The position numbers and the translations under genes were made by a program. From Skeletonema tropicum (Eukaryota; Bacillariophyta; Thalassiosirophyceae; Thalassiosirales; Thalassiosiraceae), in the NCBI GenBank assembly GCA_037178625.1, contig JAWZXG010000054.1:1-58573 (forward strand): DNA of 58,573 bases, given 5' to 3'. Shown here one piece after another: positions 34,050 to 46,778 of the stretch; within the stretch, counting starts at the first letter, position 1; the number at the start of each line of letters is the position of its first letter. The notes below the pieces were generated by a model. The model searched no databases. It had not been told where the DNA came from and saw nothing but the letters and a program-made list of their open reading frames with translations.

Positions 34050-36172
34050 CAAGTTTAATGCTTTGCTTCTGCTACTGGCAGTGTAGGAACAATCGGTGCG
34101 CGTGGATGTGGATGTGGATGATGATGATGCATCGGCACCGTCCTCGGTAGCAGCGTCAGCATCAGGACATGACGTGACGTACCATTGTTTGAGAGGAGCA
34201 CCGATTTTGAAACAATGGTGCGATCATCATCTTCTCTGTTGGATAATTGCATCATCATCTACTGTCTATTACTCCTACTTATTACTGATACTGTTGAATT
34301 GTTCCGTAGAGATGTTGCGTCTATCTGGCTCAGGCCTGATAAATAATGTCACAAGCAATTAAGGAGACCGGTATTGGTTGTGCAACTAGAGCGAGAAGAG
34401 ACCACTAGGAGCACTGGATATCATGGTGACTACTAAAGCTTACAGCAGGCTTACAGCTAAAGAAGAGTAAGAGTGGGCTATTCCGAAAGGTGATGATGGC
34501 ATGGAGCACCAACGTGCGACGTCATCTTGCATCTTGTGTGAGAGGATCAATCACGGGTTCTCACCGTGGTTGTTATTTGACACGTGTGAACAGGAAGGGT
34601 GCTTGTCGTAGCGGTATCAGGATACCGGAAGAGAGTCCATTCCCAGGCTTCAATGATGGCAGATATTTGATATCTGTGGCTCGGTGAATTTTTGATCCGG
34701 CGCAGCCGGATCAGCTGAAATGCTGCACAAAGAGAGGAAAGAAAGAAAGGGGAAAGGAGGGGGAAAGAAGAGGAGAAAGGGTAGGAGGATGTTGATGTAT
34801 GCTCTGATTTGATTTCACTAGCTTTCAAGCTAGTTATACCTGCTTTTGCTCGATTCTAATTGTTGTCATTTTTTGTTGGGCTCCATGCTGTGCCTTGCGA
34901 TGCTTTACATCATTGCCACGTGCTCATTAGAGGGTATACTACCACATCAGTTCCATCTGTACCATACACGTTACGCGTGACGCCATGACCCATACTTGCA
35001 TCCAAGCCAAATACCCCAAAGACAATGTAAACCTATTGCTCCTTTGTGTTCTTGATATCAACTAAGTTGTGGTGCTTCATTGTTTCTCTCGGCTGATGCT
35101 GGACCTTCTTGGATGCTATCAAAGTACATAATGCTTTATTGCGGCTTCTGATCCGTCGTGGCTGGGCATGCACGGGATGTGGTCAGTGTGTCAGATGTCT
35201 TGTTCTAAGCCTCCTCGAGATTATGATTGATTGTCATGCCAGTCGAACGATTGCCATACCAGTCGATTGTGGAGAAGTGATTCCTTGTCGTTTGTTTCAA
35301 ATCGTTTTCTGAACCGTATCTATTGTAGGCATCTCTCCCTCTCCTCTTCTACGCTAGTGATTTTGATTGCCTCCGGCATCCGACATTAGAGTTGCATTCC
35401 ATCTTAACCTTCTATCTATTATGACTAGACTGTTACTTGATTTGTTGAATGTTTCTACACTCTGGTGATTTGTACGGTCTACTCTCTGGTCTGACGTCTG
35501 ACACTGTTTGTATTTATTTACCAAGACACTTAGCAGTGTTGTCATTATTGTTGTTGTATTATCAATCACTGTCATCTTTGGCGTTGCGGCTGGTGACAAT
35601 TAAATGCATCCCTGCAGGAGGTTTCGGTGGCTGCTAGAGTATGGGTCCTCTCTCTGTAGTTGCTGCATCTACGTGAACCGCAAACTACATGCATTTTTGC
35701 CTATTTTTGTATTCCGTGCAGTGTTGTCGAATAGCCTATGATCAAATTCACAAATCGAGCAGAATCTGCCAGGTAACCTGCGGCGATTATATAATGTGAG
35801 TTGCATTCATTCGGTTCCGTTCATTTCTATCTACTGACTGCCGCGCTGCTTTGTGTGTCGGCATCGGAGCGAGAGCGGAGGAAAACAAAAAACGAGCATA
35901 AACTTTCAGAGCAATTTCCTCGCACTTCTGATTAGCTACGCTTCTCCGAAAATGATATCGAGAGTGATTGTGATTAGATGGATTGTCGGCTGTTGCATAA
36001 GTAGTAAGTTCTGGAGTCGATATTGCTTCCGCTGGAGTTGTTATGGCGAGGTCGACATCGACATGGTCCTTATCCTTTGCAAAAGATCCAGTCTGAAATT
36101 TGGCGCGCCTCGAAAAGATCCATTTTAATGTGGCCGGGCCGATATTATTACGGGTAAAATATGCTTGCCCGT
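34050..36172. other. Long intergenic stretch, no supported gene
   Basis: Holds GAT/GTGGAT microsatellite-like sequence near 34105-34130, a perfect hairpin (gatccggc/gccggatc, 34694-34712) followed by a polypurine tract (34724-34790), and scattered short frames. A 178-codon minus-strand frame (36323-35787) runs through a hairpin-rich repeat and has no recognisable domain. I do not support any gene. Confidence 0.45.
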
Positions 36173-36310
36173 TGTCGCCATTACTTTTGTGTGCGGCAAA
36201 GTTAGTGTCGCCATTAAAAGTAATGGCGACACCCGCTTTGAGTAAAAAGGGTTTTATTAGTGAGTTAGCTAGAAAGAGGCGGGTGAAATTGCTGTCGCCA
36301 TTACTTTTTT
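36173..36310. repeat. Palindromic gtcgccattactttt repeat cluster
   Basis: The 15-mer gtcgccattactttt occurs near 36173 and 36294. Between them 36205-36232 is a perfect hairpin with 12-bp arms (gtgtcgccatta/taatggcgacac) and a 4-nt loop. All copies share the gtcgccatta core, so the cluster may be a small hairpin element or part of one. Confidence 0.7.
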
Positions 36311-36647
36311 TAGCCACCGCCATTCACCATCTGCCTCAATGATGGCTCCCAACTCCCACCTCCCGCCGAGCCACATCACACGGAGCGAGCTCCAAAACAA
36401 GTGTAAATATTCACTTCGAGTAAAATTACAAAAATACTCGTCTTCTTTAGCTCCTACAACCAAACCACTCTCTAGAGAAGTACATCTGACACTTTAGATT
36501 GGCAAGAACAAGATAAGTGTCCTCAGGGATATCAGTTGATCAAAGTTCTTTTCAGTGGTGCTTGGTTACGCTTGCCGAGAGTTGCTTTGATGATGTAAAG
36601 TAGAAAGGGGGAAGCCAGGGCGAACACCTAATTTTATAAAATTTTTA

Positions 36648-37253
36648 TGACCTTTCCACAGTTGGCACGCCAAGTGGGCTAAGCAGTCTCATCTACTTTT
36701 CCCCCTATTCTGTGGAAATCTGTGGATGCAACTCGATTTTTTCACAATTTTGTTAGAGATTTTAGTTAGAGAGCAGCTCTCAAGGCGAAAATTAAGTTTC
36801 AGGGAAGTGGTTTACATGCTAGCCCCGAGACACTATCCTTTAGGTGACTATTAAGTGAGTGTATACTGTGCTGTGTAGGTGTCGAAAGCGTATATTTTCG
36901 TCGAAATATGCATGTGAAGGTGCTCTCTAGCTTGGTAATATCTTTGATGGCTGACGGCCAAAATTTTTTACATGGCGAAAAGCCAGTGTACTCTCACATG
37001 CATTTCTCAGCGAGGAAATGGAATTTTCGGCCAGTCAACATATGTATAGAGTCGACAATAAAGTCGACGAAAGGATGGTACTACTGGAAATGCATGCTAA
37101 TCATCTTCCTGAAACTTAATTTTGGCAATGAGAGCTGCTCTCTAACTGAAATCTCTAACAAAATTGTGAAAAAATTGAGTTGCGTCCACAGATTTCCACA
37201 GAATAGGGAAAAACGTAGATGAGGGATGAAAGGGGGCTGCCGTGGAAAGGTCA
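36648..37253. mobile_element. Foldback/MITE-like element, 606 bp, ~180-bp inverted arms
   Basis: Left arm (about 36648-36829) and right arm (about 37075-37253) are inverted copies. Both begin tgacctttccac, share ctattctgtggaaatctgtg and ttttttcacaattttgttag, then gttagagagcagctctca, and end near aaaattaagtttcagg. The ~245-bp centre has no supported gene. No target-site duplication could be recognised at the termini, so the exact ends may be off by a few bases. It is a non-autonomous DNA-transposon-type structure; the mobilising enzyme is unknown. Confidence 0.85.
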
Positions 37254-37844
37254 ATCTCACCTTTCAATTCAGACTAGGACATAATGAATATAAAGACTGC
37301 TTTTGTAATCCTTTTTACATTTTACTTGCCTATTGCACTGTGCAGTGAGGTGACACGAAAGGCTACCAATGCCCAAACTCCAAGAGAAGCGCAATGGTGC
37401 CATGCCTGACGCTGCGGTGAGCATAATGACGTGCTGCGTTCCCACATTGATCCAAAACGTCGAGAGTGGATATATCAAGTGCCACTTTAAAAGTACCAAT
37501 AACGCTAGAAGAATCTTTATCAATGTGAAAAGAAATGTCTTGAATGCAATAAGCCACGAAGTCCTTATTACAAGTTAGGTTAGGAGTTTTTCCAGATGAT
37601 GGTAGTAAGCAATATAACCGAACTCTTTATGATTCATTAATTACGAGTTTCGGTGGAGCTTAGCCACCTTCATCAGCGGTTCTAATTGCGTGGAGCAGGG
37701 CACATAAAAGAATGCGTGGAGACAGGCCACAAAAAATTTGAATCAATAAGTCTCAAGAATGAGAAAAGGCGTGGCATCTGTCATTTCTGACAGTCATAAG
37801 TTTTGTTGGCATATCGTGGGCGTGGGCCAGCGTACAAGGCATAT
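37254..37844. other. Intergenic stretch, no supported gene
   Basis: Nothing recognised beyond short frames on both strands. Confidence 0.4.
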
Positions 37845-37907
37845 CTTTTCCATCGGGGAGATCCAAAGTAGCGTAGCTACCTACTTTGGATCCTCCCGAT
37901 GGAAAAG
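37845..37907. repeat. Long hairpin, 27-bp arms
   Basis: cttttccatcggggagatcc at the left and ggatcctcccgatggaaaag at the right, with the inner ccaaagtag/ctactttgg pairing as well. Arms 37845-37871 and 37881-37907 match except around the ggggag/cctccc step, with a 9-nt loop. It could fold in RNA or be the scar of an inverted-repeat element. Confidence 0.85.
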
Positions 37908-38645
37908 AAGGGGAGGATGGTTTGGCTACCTCTCGGGGGGTAGAAATGATGATACCTTCCTCCCCTTAAACTTGTCTAACTTACGGTACGATAGGAGATT
38001 CCCAAGGTTAAGGTGGCGGCTGTAGCAAACTGTCATCTTGTCCGTGGGGAAAGTGGCTTTCTCACATCGGATACTCGTGGGGTGATTTGCCCATCGGTTG
38101 TACCATGTGTTTTTGCCACAATTCTTGCCAATGTTTCGCACGGGGGTCCTACTGGTGGTAAGGAATATGAAAGTAGATCGAGTCTCTCTTTCCTTTGACG
38201 GTAGGCTTGGACTTGGAAGCTGTCGTGGAGTAGTTGGCAATGTATACTTCAGCATTAGTAATGGCTTTGTCGAAGAGAGGCAGGAGGTTGGCTGGTTGGT
38301 GACCTCTGCTGATGTGTCAATGGTAGAAGTTGAAGATATGGCCATCGGCGTCGTCTCTGTCGGAGCAAAGCTAAATGGATACGAAGAACGCCTCCCATAA
38401 TAAGGCCTTTCTCCAGCTTCTGGTAATGATTGCACTGCATCTGGATCGGAGCATCGGATTGCCGTTTACCAACAACTTAACAGAACCAAGCCTGACATTG
38501 CTTTGTGCAGTGGAAGTTGTCCATTTCATCAGATGAGTGTCATCATTGGACAGCTTCGGCTTTGGCTTGACGAGCGCAGACTGGGCTAGACTGGGGCTTC
38601 TGACAATAGATAGCGCTCCCTACTCCCTGCTCCCTACTCGCTATG
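37908..38645. other. Spacer with one doubtful frame
   Basis: A minus-strand frame of ~170 codons (38435-37926) reads like protein at its start (QSLPEAGERPYYGRRSSYPF), then becomes Ser/Thr/Pro-rich. It has no ATG start of its own, no clear acceptor and no known domain. I leave it as undecided. Confidence 0.3.
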
Positions 38646-38678
38646 GACTCCATTCCCTGGCAATCGACCTACTCATAT

Positions 38679-41600
38679 CCATGATGAGATTTTAAACCGC
38701 GAAAAAATTTTAGAAGTTCTCGAGAGTCCCAAAATGGGACGCTCAGTGAATAATTGCTGTAATGACCCAAAAAAGTTTACAGACGCCTTCTATACACTCT
38801 TGTGATCAATACCATGTGCTTAGGTTGTTCAATTTTGTCATTGGTAGTCTCTAGGCACCGTTATTAGTAGATACAATTTTCGTGGATTTTTAGAGGAAAA
38901 ATGAGAATTTTGAATATACATATAAAATGGGCATTCTATGGAGCTCGACAGCCCGAAAATGCTTCCATTGCAGGTCTACACCTTCGCTACAATGAGTGGG
39001 GGGTATGGAGGACGAGTTTGTCACTGTGTACTGGCTGGATACTATGCTCTATGTAATGAATATTTATGTTCATGTGATATGTATCTATTCTCGTGTATCT
39101 CTTGTCCCGGTCCCACCCGTGAACTTCTCATGCTGCTTCACTTCCCATTATCGTATATATTGTTATTGTATCATTTGCTCACGTAACGATGGCTTCTCTT
39201 GCGGCCATTGTGTTGATCATTTTCGTCATCGCTATCTGACTCCTCATCCGACTCGCTATCCGACTCCTCATCCGACTCGCTATCCGACTCCTCATCCGAC
39301 TCGCTATCCGACTCCTCATCTGACCCGCTATCCGACAGGACATCTTCTTCTTCGCTTTCACCTACACTATTGTCTTCGTCCTTCCCTTCTTTGATTGTCT
39401 TCAACTTGCCCTTCTTCCTGATTGTCTTCAACTTGCCCTTCTTCTTCTTCTTCTTCATTCCCTTCTTCTTTGTGTTTGCTTCCGATCTATTCCCTCTAGC
39501 CATCGCAAGTATCTGATGTTTGTTGCTTTCGGTATAGGTTTCCCATGCTTCACGATGTAAAGCATGATAGCAAGTCCACTGGCAAACGGCAGTCTCGTGG
39601 ACCAAGTCTGAACTCCTTCTTACCCGACGCAAAGCACCAGTCTTCCGATTTAGGATTGGTGTTTTGACTGAAAAGTTCTTTGGATGCTTCTTGTTATTCT
39701 TCTTCGCAGATGGTGCAGAGAAGCAGCAAAACCGGCGGCATCCAAGACACATGTAGTCAGTCCTCTTGCCGCAGTGCTCACACAAACGTCGAGTGCGTTC
39801 GTCTACCTTCTTCTTCTTCCTCTTCTTCTGCCCGTCGACCACTACACCAATAGACTCTACCTTGGCCAAGTAGATTCCTAAACATTGCTTGCATCGTTCT
39901 ACATGAGTTTGCACTGGTTTCTGCCTACTTGTCCTTGGTGTTTGTCCAGACACAACTGCAGGCGCAGGCAACCCAGGAGCTTGGGGTGTCCTCTGCTTTG
40001 CTGTACTGCGACTGCGAGGCCTTCTCTCCAGTTCATGAACAGGTGCCACAGTCTGCTGCGGCAAAAGTGTAAATGGCTCCATTGGAAGCGGTGTTTCCGT
40101 ACTCTCTACTCCAGTGGTACAAGCTGCAGCTTCAAAAAGTGTCTGGTCCATATGGGCCAGGACGACATCCAACAGCATATCGATCGCCAAGTCGATAGAA
40201 TCCTCAAAGGCGGCGCGCTTGTTGTTGGCATTCCTACAATGAGCCAACGTTGGATACGGAAAGTCCATTTTTACATTGCACCACTGATTACCTCGATGGA
40301 AAGCGACACCAAAGTACATCAACATCCGAGCCACCGTCACGTTGTTTTCACTTCGTTGACCAAGCCTCTCCTGAAGTCTATCCAAAAGATCCGTAATAGT
40401 ATCACCACCTCCCTTAAATGCATTCCAAAAAGATGTGAGGCCAGCATCAAAGCGAATGATTGGTGGAAGAGGGAAGAGAGTAGTGGTAGACTGTGGACAT
40501 GTTGGATCATCATCCGTCACATTGATATTGATAGCTCTCCAAAGAGTGACTGCTGACATGAATGCAACTTCATCCATCTTCAAGTACTTCAAAGCCTTGG
40601 ACTTTTTGAAAGAATCTATCCAGCCATCGGGTGGATCTGGTACTCTTTCACCAGGTTTGTAAATCCACTGCAGGTGATCTCTGTAAATTCCAACACAGAT
40701 CTTAGTGTACAACTCGATGTACCCAGTTGGAAATGCGAACATGTACATGGCCATGAGCGAAGTGTCGTTGCCAATGAGAAAAAAGCACCGATTACATTCA
40801 TAGTTAGAAACATGATGAAGTATTTGCACCCTCTCATCAGCGTCTGGCACACATCTGTGGAAAAGATCCAAATGCGTTGGTTGAGTTCGAATTGCCATCT
40901 GTACCAAGTACGCTTTGTGTGTACCCATATCAACCTCACAAATATTCATATCATCCTCCAGAGGCGTAGACACATACTCTTTATTAATAGCCTCAATACG
41001 ACTTCGTTCCTGTGCAAATGTTCGTGCCGACGCACGGCACTTACACTCGATTGGGACGGCTATCTTTTCATCATTACCAGTATTCATTATGGCAACTCCA
41101 TCTGCCGTGTCCCTCAAAAAGAAATGATGTTCTTTTTTAGTGTCTGAATCAAAATAGCCACGTCGAACTAGTCCTGGAGAGTAGACTGCTTCTACGACAT
41201 CTTCACCAAAAACCTCGACACAAATATCAAAAGCTTGCTTCATGAATGGCTTCTCGGCGCGGTGACCCAGTGCGGCGTATTTGGCTTGCCCCTCATCATT
41301 CCCTTTCCGCAGTGGTTTCATAAAAGAGCTTCTTGCAAGTTCAGTGATTGCTGCATGTTCCCCAGTAAAAACATCTTCATCTTGATCATTGGCATGTACT
41401 CCATCCACATTCTCCGCTTCATGCAATGCACCCGCCAATCTCTGACGCACAATGTCAACCCTTCCGCTCCAGGAGATGTTTGGTAAGCCACCATGGCTCT
41501 GATGAAACTCCTTCATCTCCTCGGTCGACAAGATATTTCACCTCCTTCTTAGCCTGCTCATAGCTAACATCACTTGACTCGTTGAATGTTATCTCAGGGT

Positions 41601-42246
41601 GGATGATGTCTGCACGCTGTTCTTTCCATTTTTGGAGATTAGGCGGCCAATTGCCAAAACTAAAATTTGTAAAATCATCATTGAGAGAGTCCTCCGGATC
41701 CTTCTCCTCCTCGTCTGCGAGCTTCCCACCCAATGAGAAGTCTTGACCGTGAGCGGCAATGATGTCATCTTCATCATCGTACAGGTCCGAATCAAAGACA
41801 TCGTCGTCCATCTTTCCTCGTTGTAACTGCCGCCCCTACAAGCTCCCTTTACCGCTTTCTCTCATCGGCATGTCACACTGCCGACACACACACACAACAC
41901 GTGATTACAGTATTAATACGGCGTCTATACGACTTCACCAGGGCAATAAACCAAGCCACTAGCTGCCGCTGAGGGGTCTCGGAGGCGTTGGGTGCCGACA
42001 TCTTTTGTGGATGACACCTTCTCCCGGCTCAAAAGTAAGGCGGGTGACGTGCAGACGTCGAAAAAAAAAATACATACAGAAATGCTAGCAAAAAAAGCTA
42101 GGAACCATCCCATCGGACCTTGGTGAAGGCAACAGAAGCCACTTTAGCTTTATTATCTACCTTATTGCTTGAGTGTCCCATTTTGGGACTCTCAAAATCG
42201 AGAGTCCCAAAATGGGACGCTCGATAGTTTAAAAATCTCATCATGG
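38679..42246 (-). mobile_element. DNA transposon, 3.57 kb, ATAT target duplication
   Basis: The ends are inverted repeats beginning CCATGATGAGATTTT(T)AAAC at 38679 and, inverted, at 42246. ATAT is duplicated at 38675-38678 and 42247-42250, and the empty site is known from the other satellite copies. Subterminal regions carry inverted gtcccaaaatgggac-type palindromes (38723-38742; 42175-42218, where two copies form a 19-bp-arm hairpin). One minus-strand gene fills most of the interior. A 4-bp duplication and a terminal CC recall piggyBac, but the target is ATAT rather than TTAA, so superfamily assignment is open. Confidence 0.93.
39171..41811 (-). CDS. Transposon gene: SAP domain, YqaJ-type nuclease core, Cys-rich tail
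   Basis: Starts at ATG 41811 with an acidic ~95-residue segment, then changes frame by +1 at about 41530 and runs to a stop at 39171. In the main frame (counted from 41531) residues 1-35 fit a SAP DNA-binding motif (STEEMKEFHQSHGG, then RVDIVRQRL). Residues 89-211 fit a YqaJ/lambda-exonuclease-type PD-(D/E)XK core: G89-x3-E93, D144, E162-x-K164 in IECKCRA, and Q211. Residues 365-385 (TSFWNAFKGGGDTITDLL) resemble the region after the last catalytic Asp of piggyBac-like DDE transposases, but no complete DDE triad was found. Cysteine pairs follow at 547/550, 584/587, 595/598 and 602/603, then lysine runs and a SDSESDEE minisatellite tail. It probably acts on the element's DNA ends in the nucleus; mechanism inferred. 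Confidence 0.78.
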
Positions 42247-45200
42247 ATATACCTACACGCAGGCCCATCGAGTTCGCCATTTTAGCATTGCATTGTGCAT
42301 TGTTCATTCACTGCGCTGATCTCTAGATAAACCCTTCTTGTCAACACGCACAAATTATTGCAATGCATCCGCCGACAACATGTTCGTCCTACTCATCTCA
42401 GGCTCAGGCTCTTCTCGATCACACGGTTGCGACAACTGCAACAACCAAAAGCCCGCACCCGCAGCGAAATGATAAAAGTGATATGGATATGGCCGGCAGT
42501 TCTCCAAATGATGTCTCGCGCTCCTCTCCACAACTACACAGCGTTGATGTGAAACCAAATAATTATCAAACGAGTCAACAGCAGCAGCAACAACAACAAC
42601 AACAACATCTGACGAATAACAATCATCATTATATATCACGCAATGCTACAAAAATCATCAAGGGTGAAATTCATAACGTTTGTCTCACCATGCGATCTGA
42701 TCCTCGCTATTATATAAGTAGAAGTACTTCGAACAACTCCTCTTCCGATGGAGGTGATACAGCAGCAATGATGAGAAGAAGTCGATAGATTCGAATATGA
42801 AGATTGTCACCCTCCATTCCCTGGCAATCGACCTACTCATATACCTACACGCAGGCCCATCGAGTTCGCCATTTTAGCATTGCATTGTGCATTGTTCATT
42901 CACTGCGCTGATCTCTAGATAAACCCTTCTTGTCAACACGCACAAATTATTGCAATGCATCCGCCGACAACATGTTCGTCCTACTCATCTCAGGCTCAGG
43001 CTCTTCTCGATCACACGGTTGCGACAACTGCAACAACCAAAAGCCCGCACCCGCAGCGAAATGATAAAAGTGATATGGATATGGCCGGCAGTTCTCCAAA
43101 TAATGTCTCGCGCTCCTCTCCACAACTACACAGCGTTGATGTGAAACCAAATAATTATAATTATCAAACGAGTCAACAGCAGCAGCAACAACAACAACAA
43201 CAACATCTGACGAATAACAATCATCATTATATATCACGCAATGCTACAAAAATCATCAAGGGTGAAATTCATAACGTTTGTCTCACCATGCGATCTGATC
43301 CTCGCTATTATATAAGTAGAAGTACTTCGAACAACTCCTCTTCCGATGGAGGTGATACAGCAGCAATGATGAGAAGAAGTCGATAGATTCGAATATGAAG
43401 ATTGTCACCCTCCATTCCCTGGCAATCGACCTACTCATATACCTACACGCAGGCCCATCGAGTTCGCCATTTTAGCATTGCATTGTGCATTGTTCATTCA
43501 CTGCGCTGATCTCTAGATAAACCCTTCTTGTCAACACGCACAAATTATTGCAATGCATCCGCCGACAACATGTTCGTCCTACTCATCTCAGGCTCAGGCT
43601 CTTCTCGATCACACGGTTGCGACAACTGCAACAACCAAAAGCCCGCACCCGCAGCGAAATGATAAAAGTGATATGGATATGGCCGGCAGTTCTCCAAATA
43701 ATGTCTCGCGCTCCTCTCCACAACTACACAGCGTTGATGTGAAACCAAATAATTATAATTATCAAACGAGTCAACAGCAGCAGCAACAACAACAACAACA
43801 TCTGACGAATAACAATCATCATTATATATCACGCAATGCTACAAAAATCATCAAGGGTGAAATTCATAACGTTTGTCTCACCATGCGATCTGATCCTCGC
43901 TATTATATAAGTAGAAGTACTTCGAACAACTCCTCTTCCGATGGAGGTGATACAGCAGCAATGATGAGAAGAAGTCGATAGATTCGAATATGAAGATTGT
44001 CACCCTCCATTCCCTGGCAATCGACCTACTCATATACCTACACGCAGGCCCATCGAGTTCGCCATTTTAGCATTGCATTGTGCATTGTTCATTCACTGCG
44101 CTGATCTCTAGATAAACCCTTCTTGTCAACACGCACAAATTATTGCAATGCATCCGCCGACAACATGTTCGTCCTACTCATCTCAGGCTCCGGCTCTTCT
44201 CGATCACACGGTTGCGACAACTGCAACAACCAAAAGCCCGCACCCGCAGCGAAATGATAAAAGTGATATGGATATGGCCGGCAGTTCTCCAAATAATGTC
44301 TCGCGCTCCTCTCCACAACTACACAGCGTTGATGTGAAACCAAATAATTATAATTATCAAACGAGTCAACAGCAGCAGCAACAACAACAACAACATCTGA
44401 CGAATAACAATCATCATTATATATCACGCAATGCTACAAAAATCATCAAGGGTGAAATTCATAACGTTTGTCTCACCATGCGATCTGATCCTCGCTATTA
44501 TATAAGTAGAAGTACTTCGAACAACTCCTCTTCCGATGGAGGTGATACAGCAGCAATGATGAGAAGAAGTCGATAGATTCGAATATGAAGATTGTCACCC
44601 TCCATTCCCTGGCAATCGACCTACTCATATACCTACACGCAGGCCCATCGAGTTCGCCATTTTAGCATTGCATTGTGCATTGTTCATTCACTGCGCTGAT
44701 CTCTAGATAAACCCTTCTTGTCAACACGCACAAATTATTGCAATGCATCCGCCGACAACATGTTCGTCCTACTCATCTCAGGCTCTTCTCGATCACACAG
44801 TTGCGACAACTGCAACAACCAAAAGCCCGCACCCGCAGCGAAATGATAAAAGTGATATGGATATGGCCGGCAGTTCTCCAAATAATGTCTCGCGCTCCTC
44901 TCCACAACTACACAGCGTTGATGTGAAACCAAATAATTATAATTATCAAACGAGTCAACAGCAGCAGCAACAACAACAACAACATCTGACGAATAACAAA
45001 TCATCATTATATATCACGCAATGCTACAAAAATCATCAAGGGTGAAATTCATAACGTTTGTCTCACCATGCAATCTGATCCTCGCTATTATATAAGTAGA
45101 AGTACTTCGAACAACTCCTCTTCCGATGGAGGTGATACAGCAGCAATGATGAGAAGAAGTCGATAGATTCGAATATGAAGATTGTCACCCTCCATTCCCT

Positions 45201-46778
45201 GGCAATCGACCTACTCATATACCTACACACAGGCCCATCGAGTTCGCCATTTTAGCATTGCATTGTGCATTGTTCATTCACTGCGCTGATCTCTAGATAA
45301 ACCCTTCTTGTCAACACGCACAAATTATTGCAATGCATCCGCCGACAACATGTTCGTCCTACTCATCTCAGGCTCAGGCTCTTCTCGATCACACGGTTGC
45401 GACAACTGCAACAATCAAAAGCCCGCACCCGCAGCGAAATGATAAAAGTGATATGGATATGGCCGGCAGTTCTCCAAATGATGTCTCGCGCTCCTCTCCA
45501 CAACTACACAGCGTTGATGTGAAACCAAATAATTATAATTATCAAACGAGTCAACAGCAGCAGCAACAACAACAACAACATCTGACGAATAACAATCATC
45601 ATTATATATCACGCAATGCTACAAAAATCATCAAGGGTGAAATTCATAACGTTTGTCTCACCATGCAATCTGATCCTCGCTATTATATAAGTAGAAGTAC
45701 TTCGAACAACTCCTCTTCCGATGGAGGTGATACAGCAGCAATGATGAGAAGAAGTCGATAGATTCGAATATGAAGATTGTCACCCTCCATTCCCTGGCAA
45801 TCGACCTACTCATATACCTACACGCAGGCCCATCGAGTTCGCCATTTTAGCATTGCATTGTGCATTGTTCATTCACTGCGCTGATCTCTAGATAAACCCT
45901 TCTTGTCAACACGCACAAATTATTGCAATGCATCCGCCGACAACATGTTCGTCCTACTCATCTCAGGCTCAGGCTCTTCTCGATCACACGGTTGCGACAA
46001 CTGCAACAACCAAAAGCCCGCACCCGCAGCGAAATGATAAAAGTGATATGGATATGGCCGGCAGTTCTCCAAATAATGTCTCGCGCTCCTCTCCACAACT
46101 ACACAGCGTTGATGTGAAACCAAATAATTATAATTATCAAACGAGTCAACAGCAGCAGCAACAACAACAACAACATCTGACGAATAACAATCATCATTAT
46201 ATATCACGCAATGCTACAAAAATCATCAAGGGTGAAATTCATAACGTTTGTCTCACCATGCGATCTGATCCTCGCTATTATATAAGTAGAAGTACTTCGA
46301 ACAACTCCTCTTCCGATGGAGGTGATACAGCAGCAATGATGAGAAGAAGTCGATAGATTCGAATATGAAGATTGTCACCCTCCATTCCCTGGCAATCGAC
46401 CTACTCATATACCTACACGCAGGCCCATCGAGTTCGCCATTTTAGCATTGCATTGTGCATTGTTCATTCACTGCGCTGATCTCTAGATAAACCCTTCTTG
46501 TCAACACGCACAAATTATTGCAATGCATCCGCCGACAACATGTTCGTCCTACTCATCTCAGGCTCAGGCTCTTCTCGATCACACGGTTGCGACAACTGCA
46601 ACAACCAAAAGCCCGCACCCGCAGCGAAATGATAAAAGTGATATGGATATGGCCGGCAGTTCTCCAAATAATGTCTCGCGCTCCTCTCCACAACTACACA
46701 GCGTTGATGTGAAACCAAATAATTATAATTATCAAACGAATCAACAGCAGCAGCAACAACAACAACAACATCTGACGA
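42247..46778. repeat. 595-bp satellite, block B part 1 (about 7.5 units)
   Basis: Unit ATGs at 42363, 42955, 43553, 44148, 44743, 45333, 45928 and 46523, spaced 590-598 bp. Spacing differences come from (CAA)n length and the 6-bp variants. The unit starting 44743 has one extra A that breaks its frame. The last unit is cut at 46778 by the second transposon. Confidence 0.97.

Larger units (their letters stand above)
38646..42250. repeat. 595-bp satellite unit split by the first transposon
   Basis: 38646-38678 (ggactccattccctggcaat through gacctactcatat) and 42247 onward (atatacctacacgcaggccc) are the two halves of a 595-bp unit. The uninterrupted version, ctcatatacctacacgcagg, is present in all other copies. 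This marks the true left edge of satellite block B at 38646. Confidence 0.92.

Noticed and set aside
35787..36323. 178-codon minus-strand frame with repeated SNGD phrases
   Set aside because: The repeats are the translated palindromic gtcgccatta cluster; no domain or start support.
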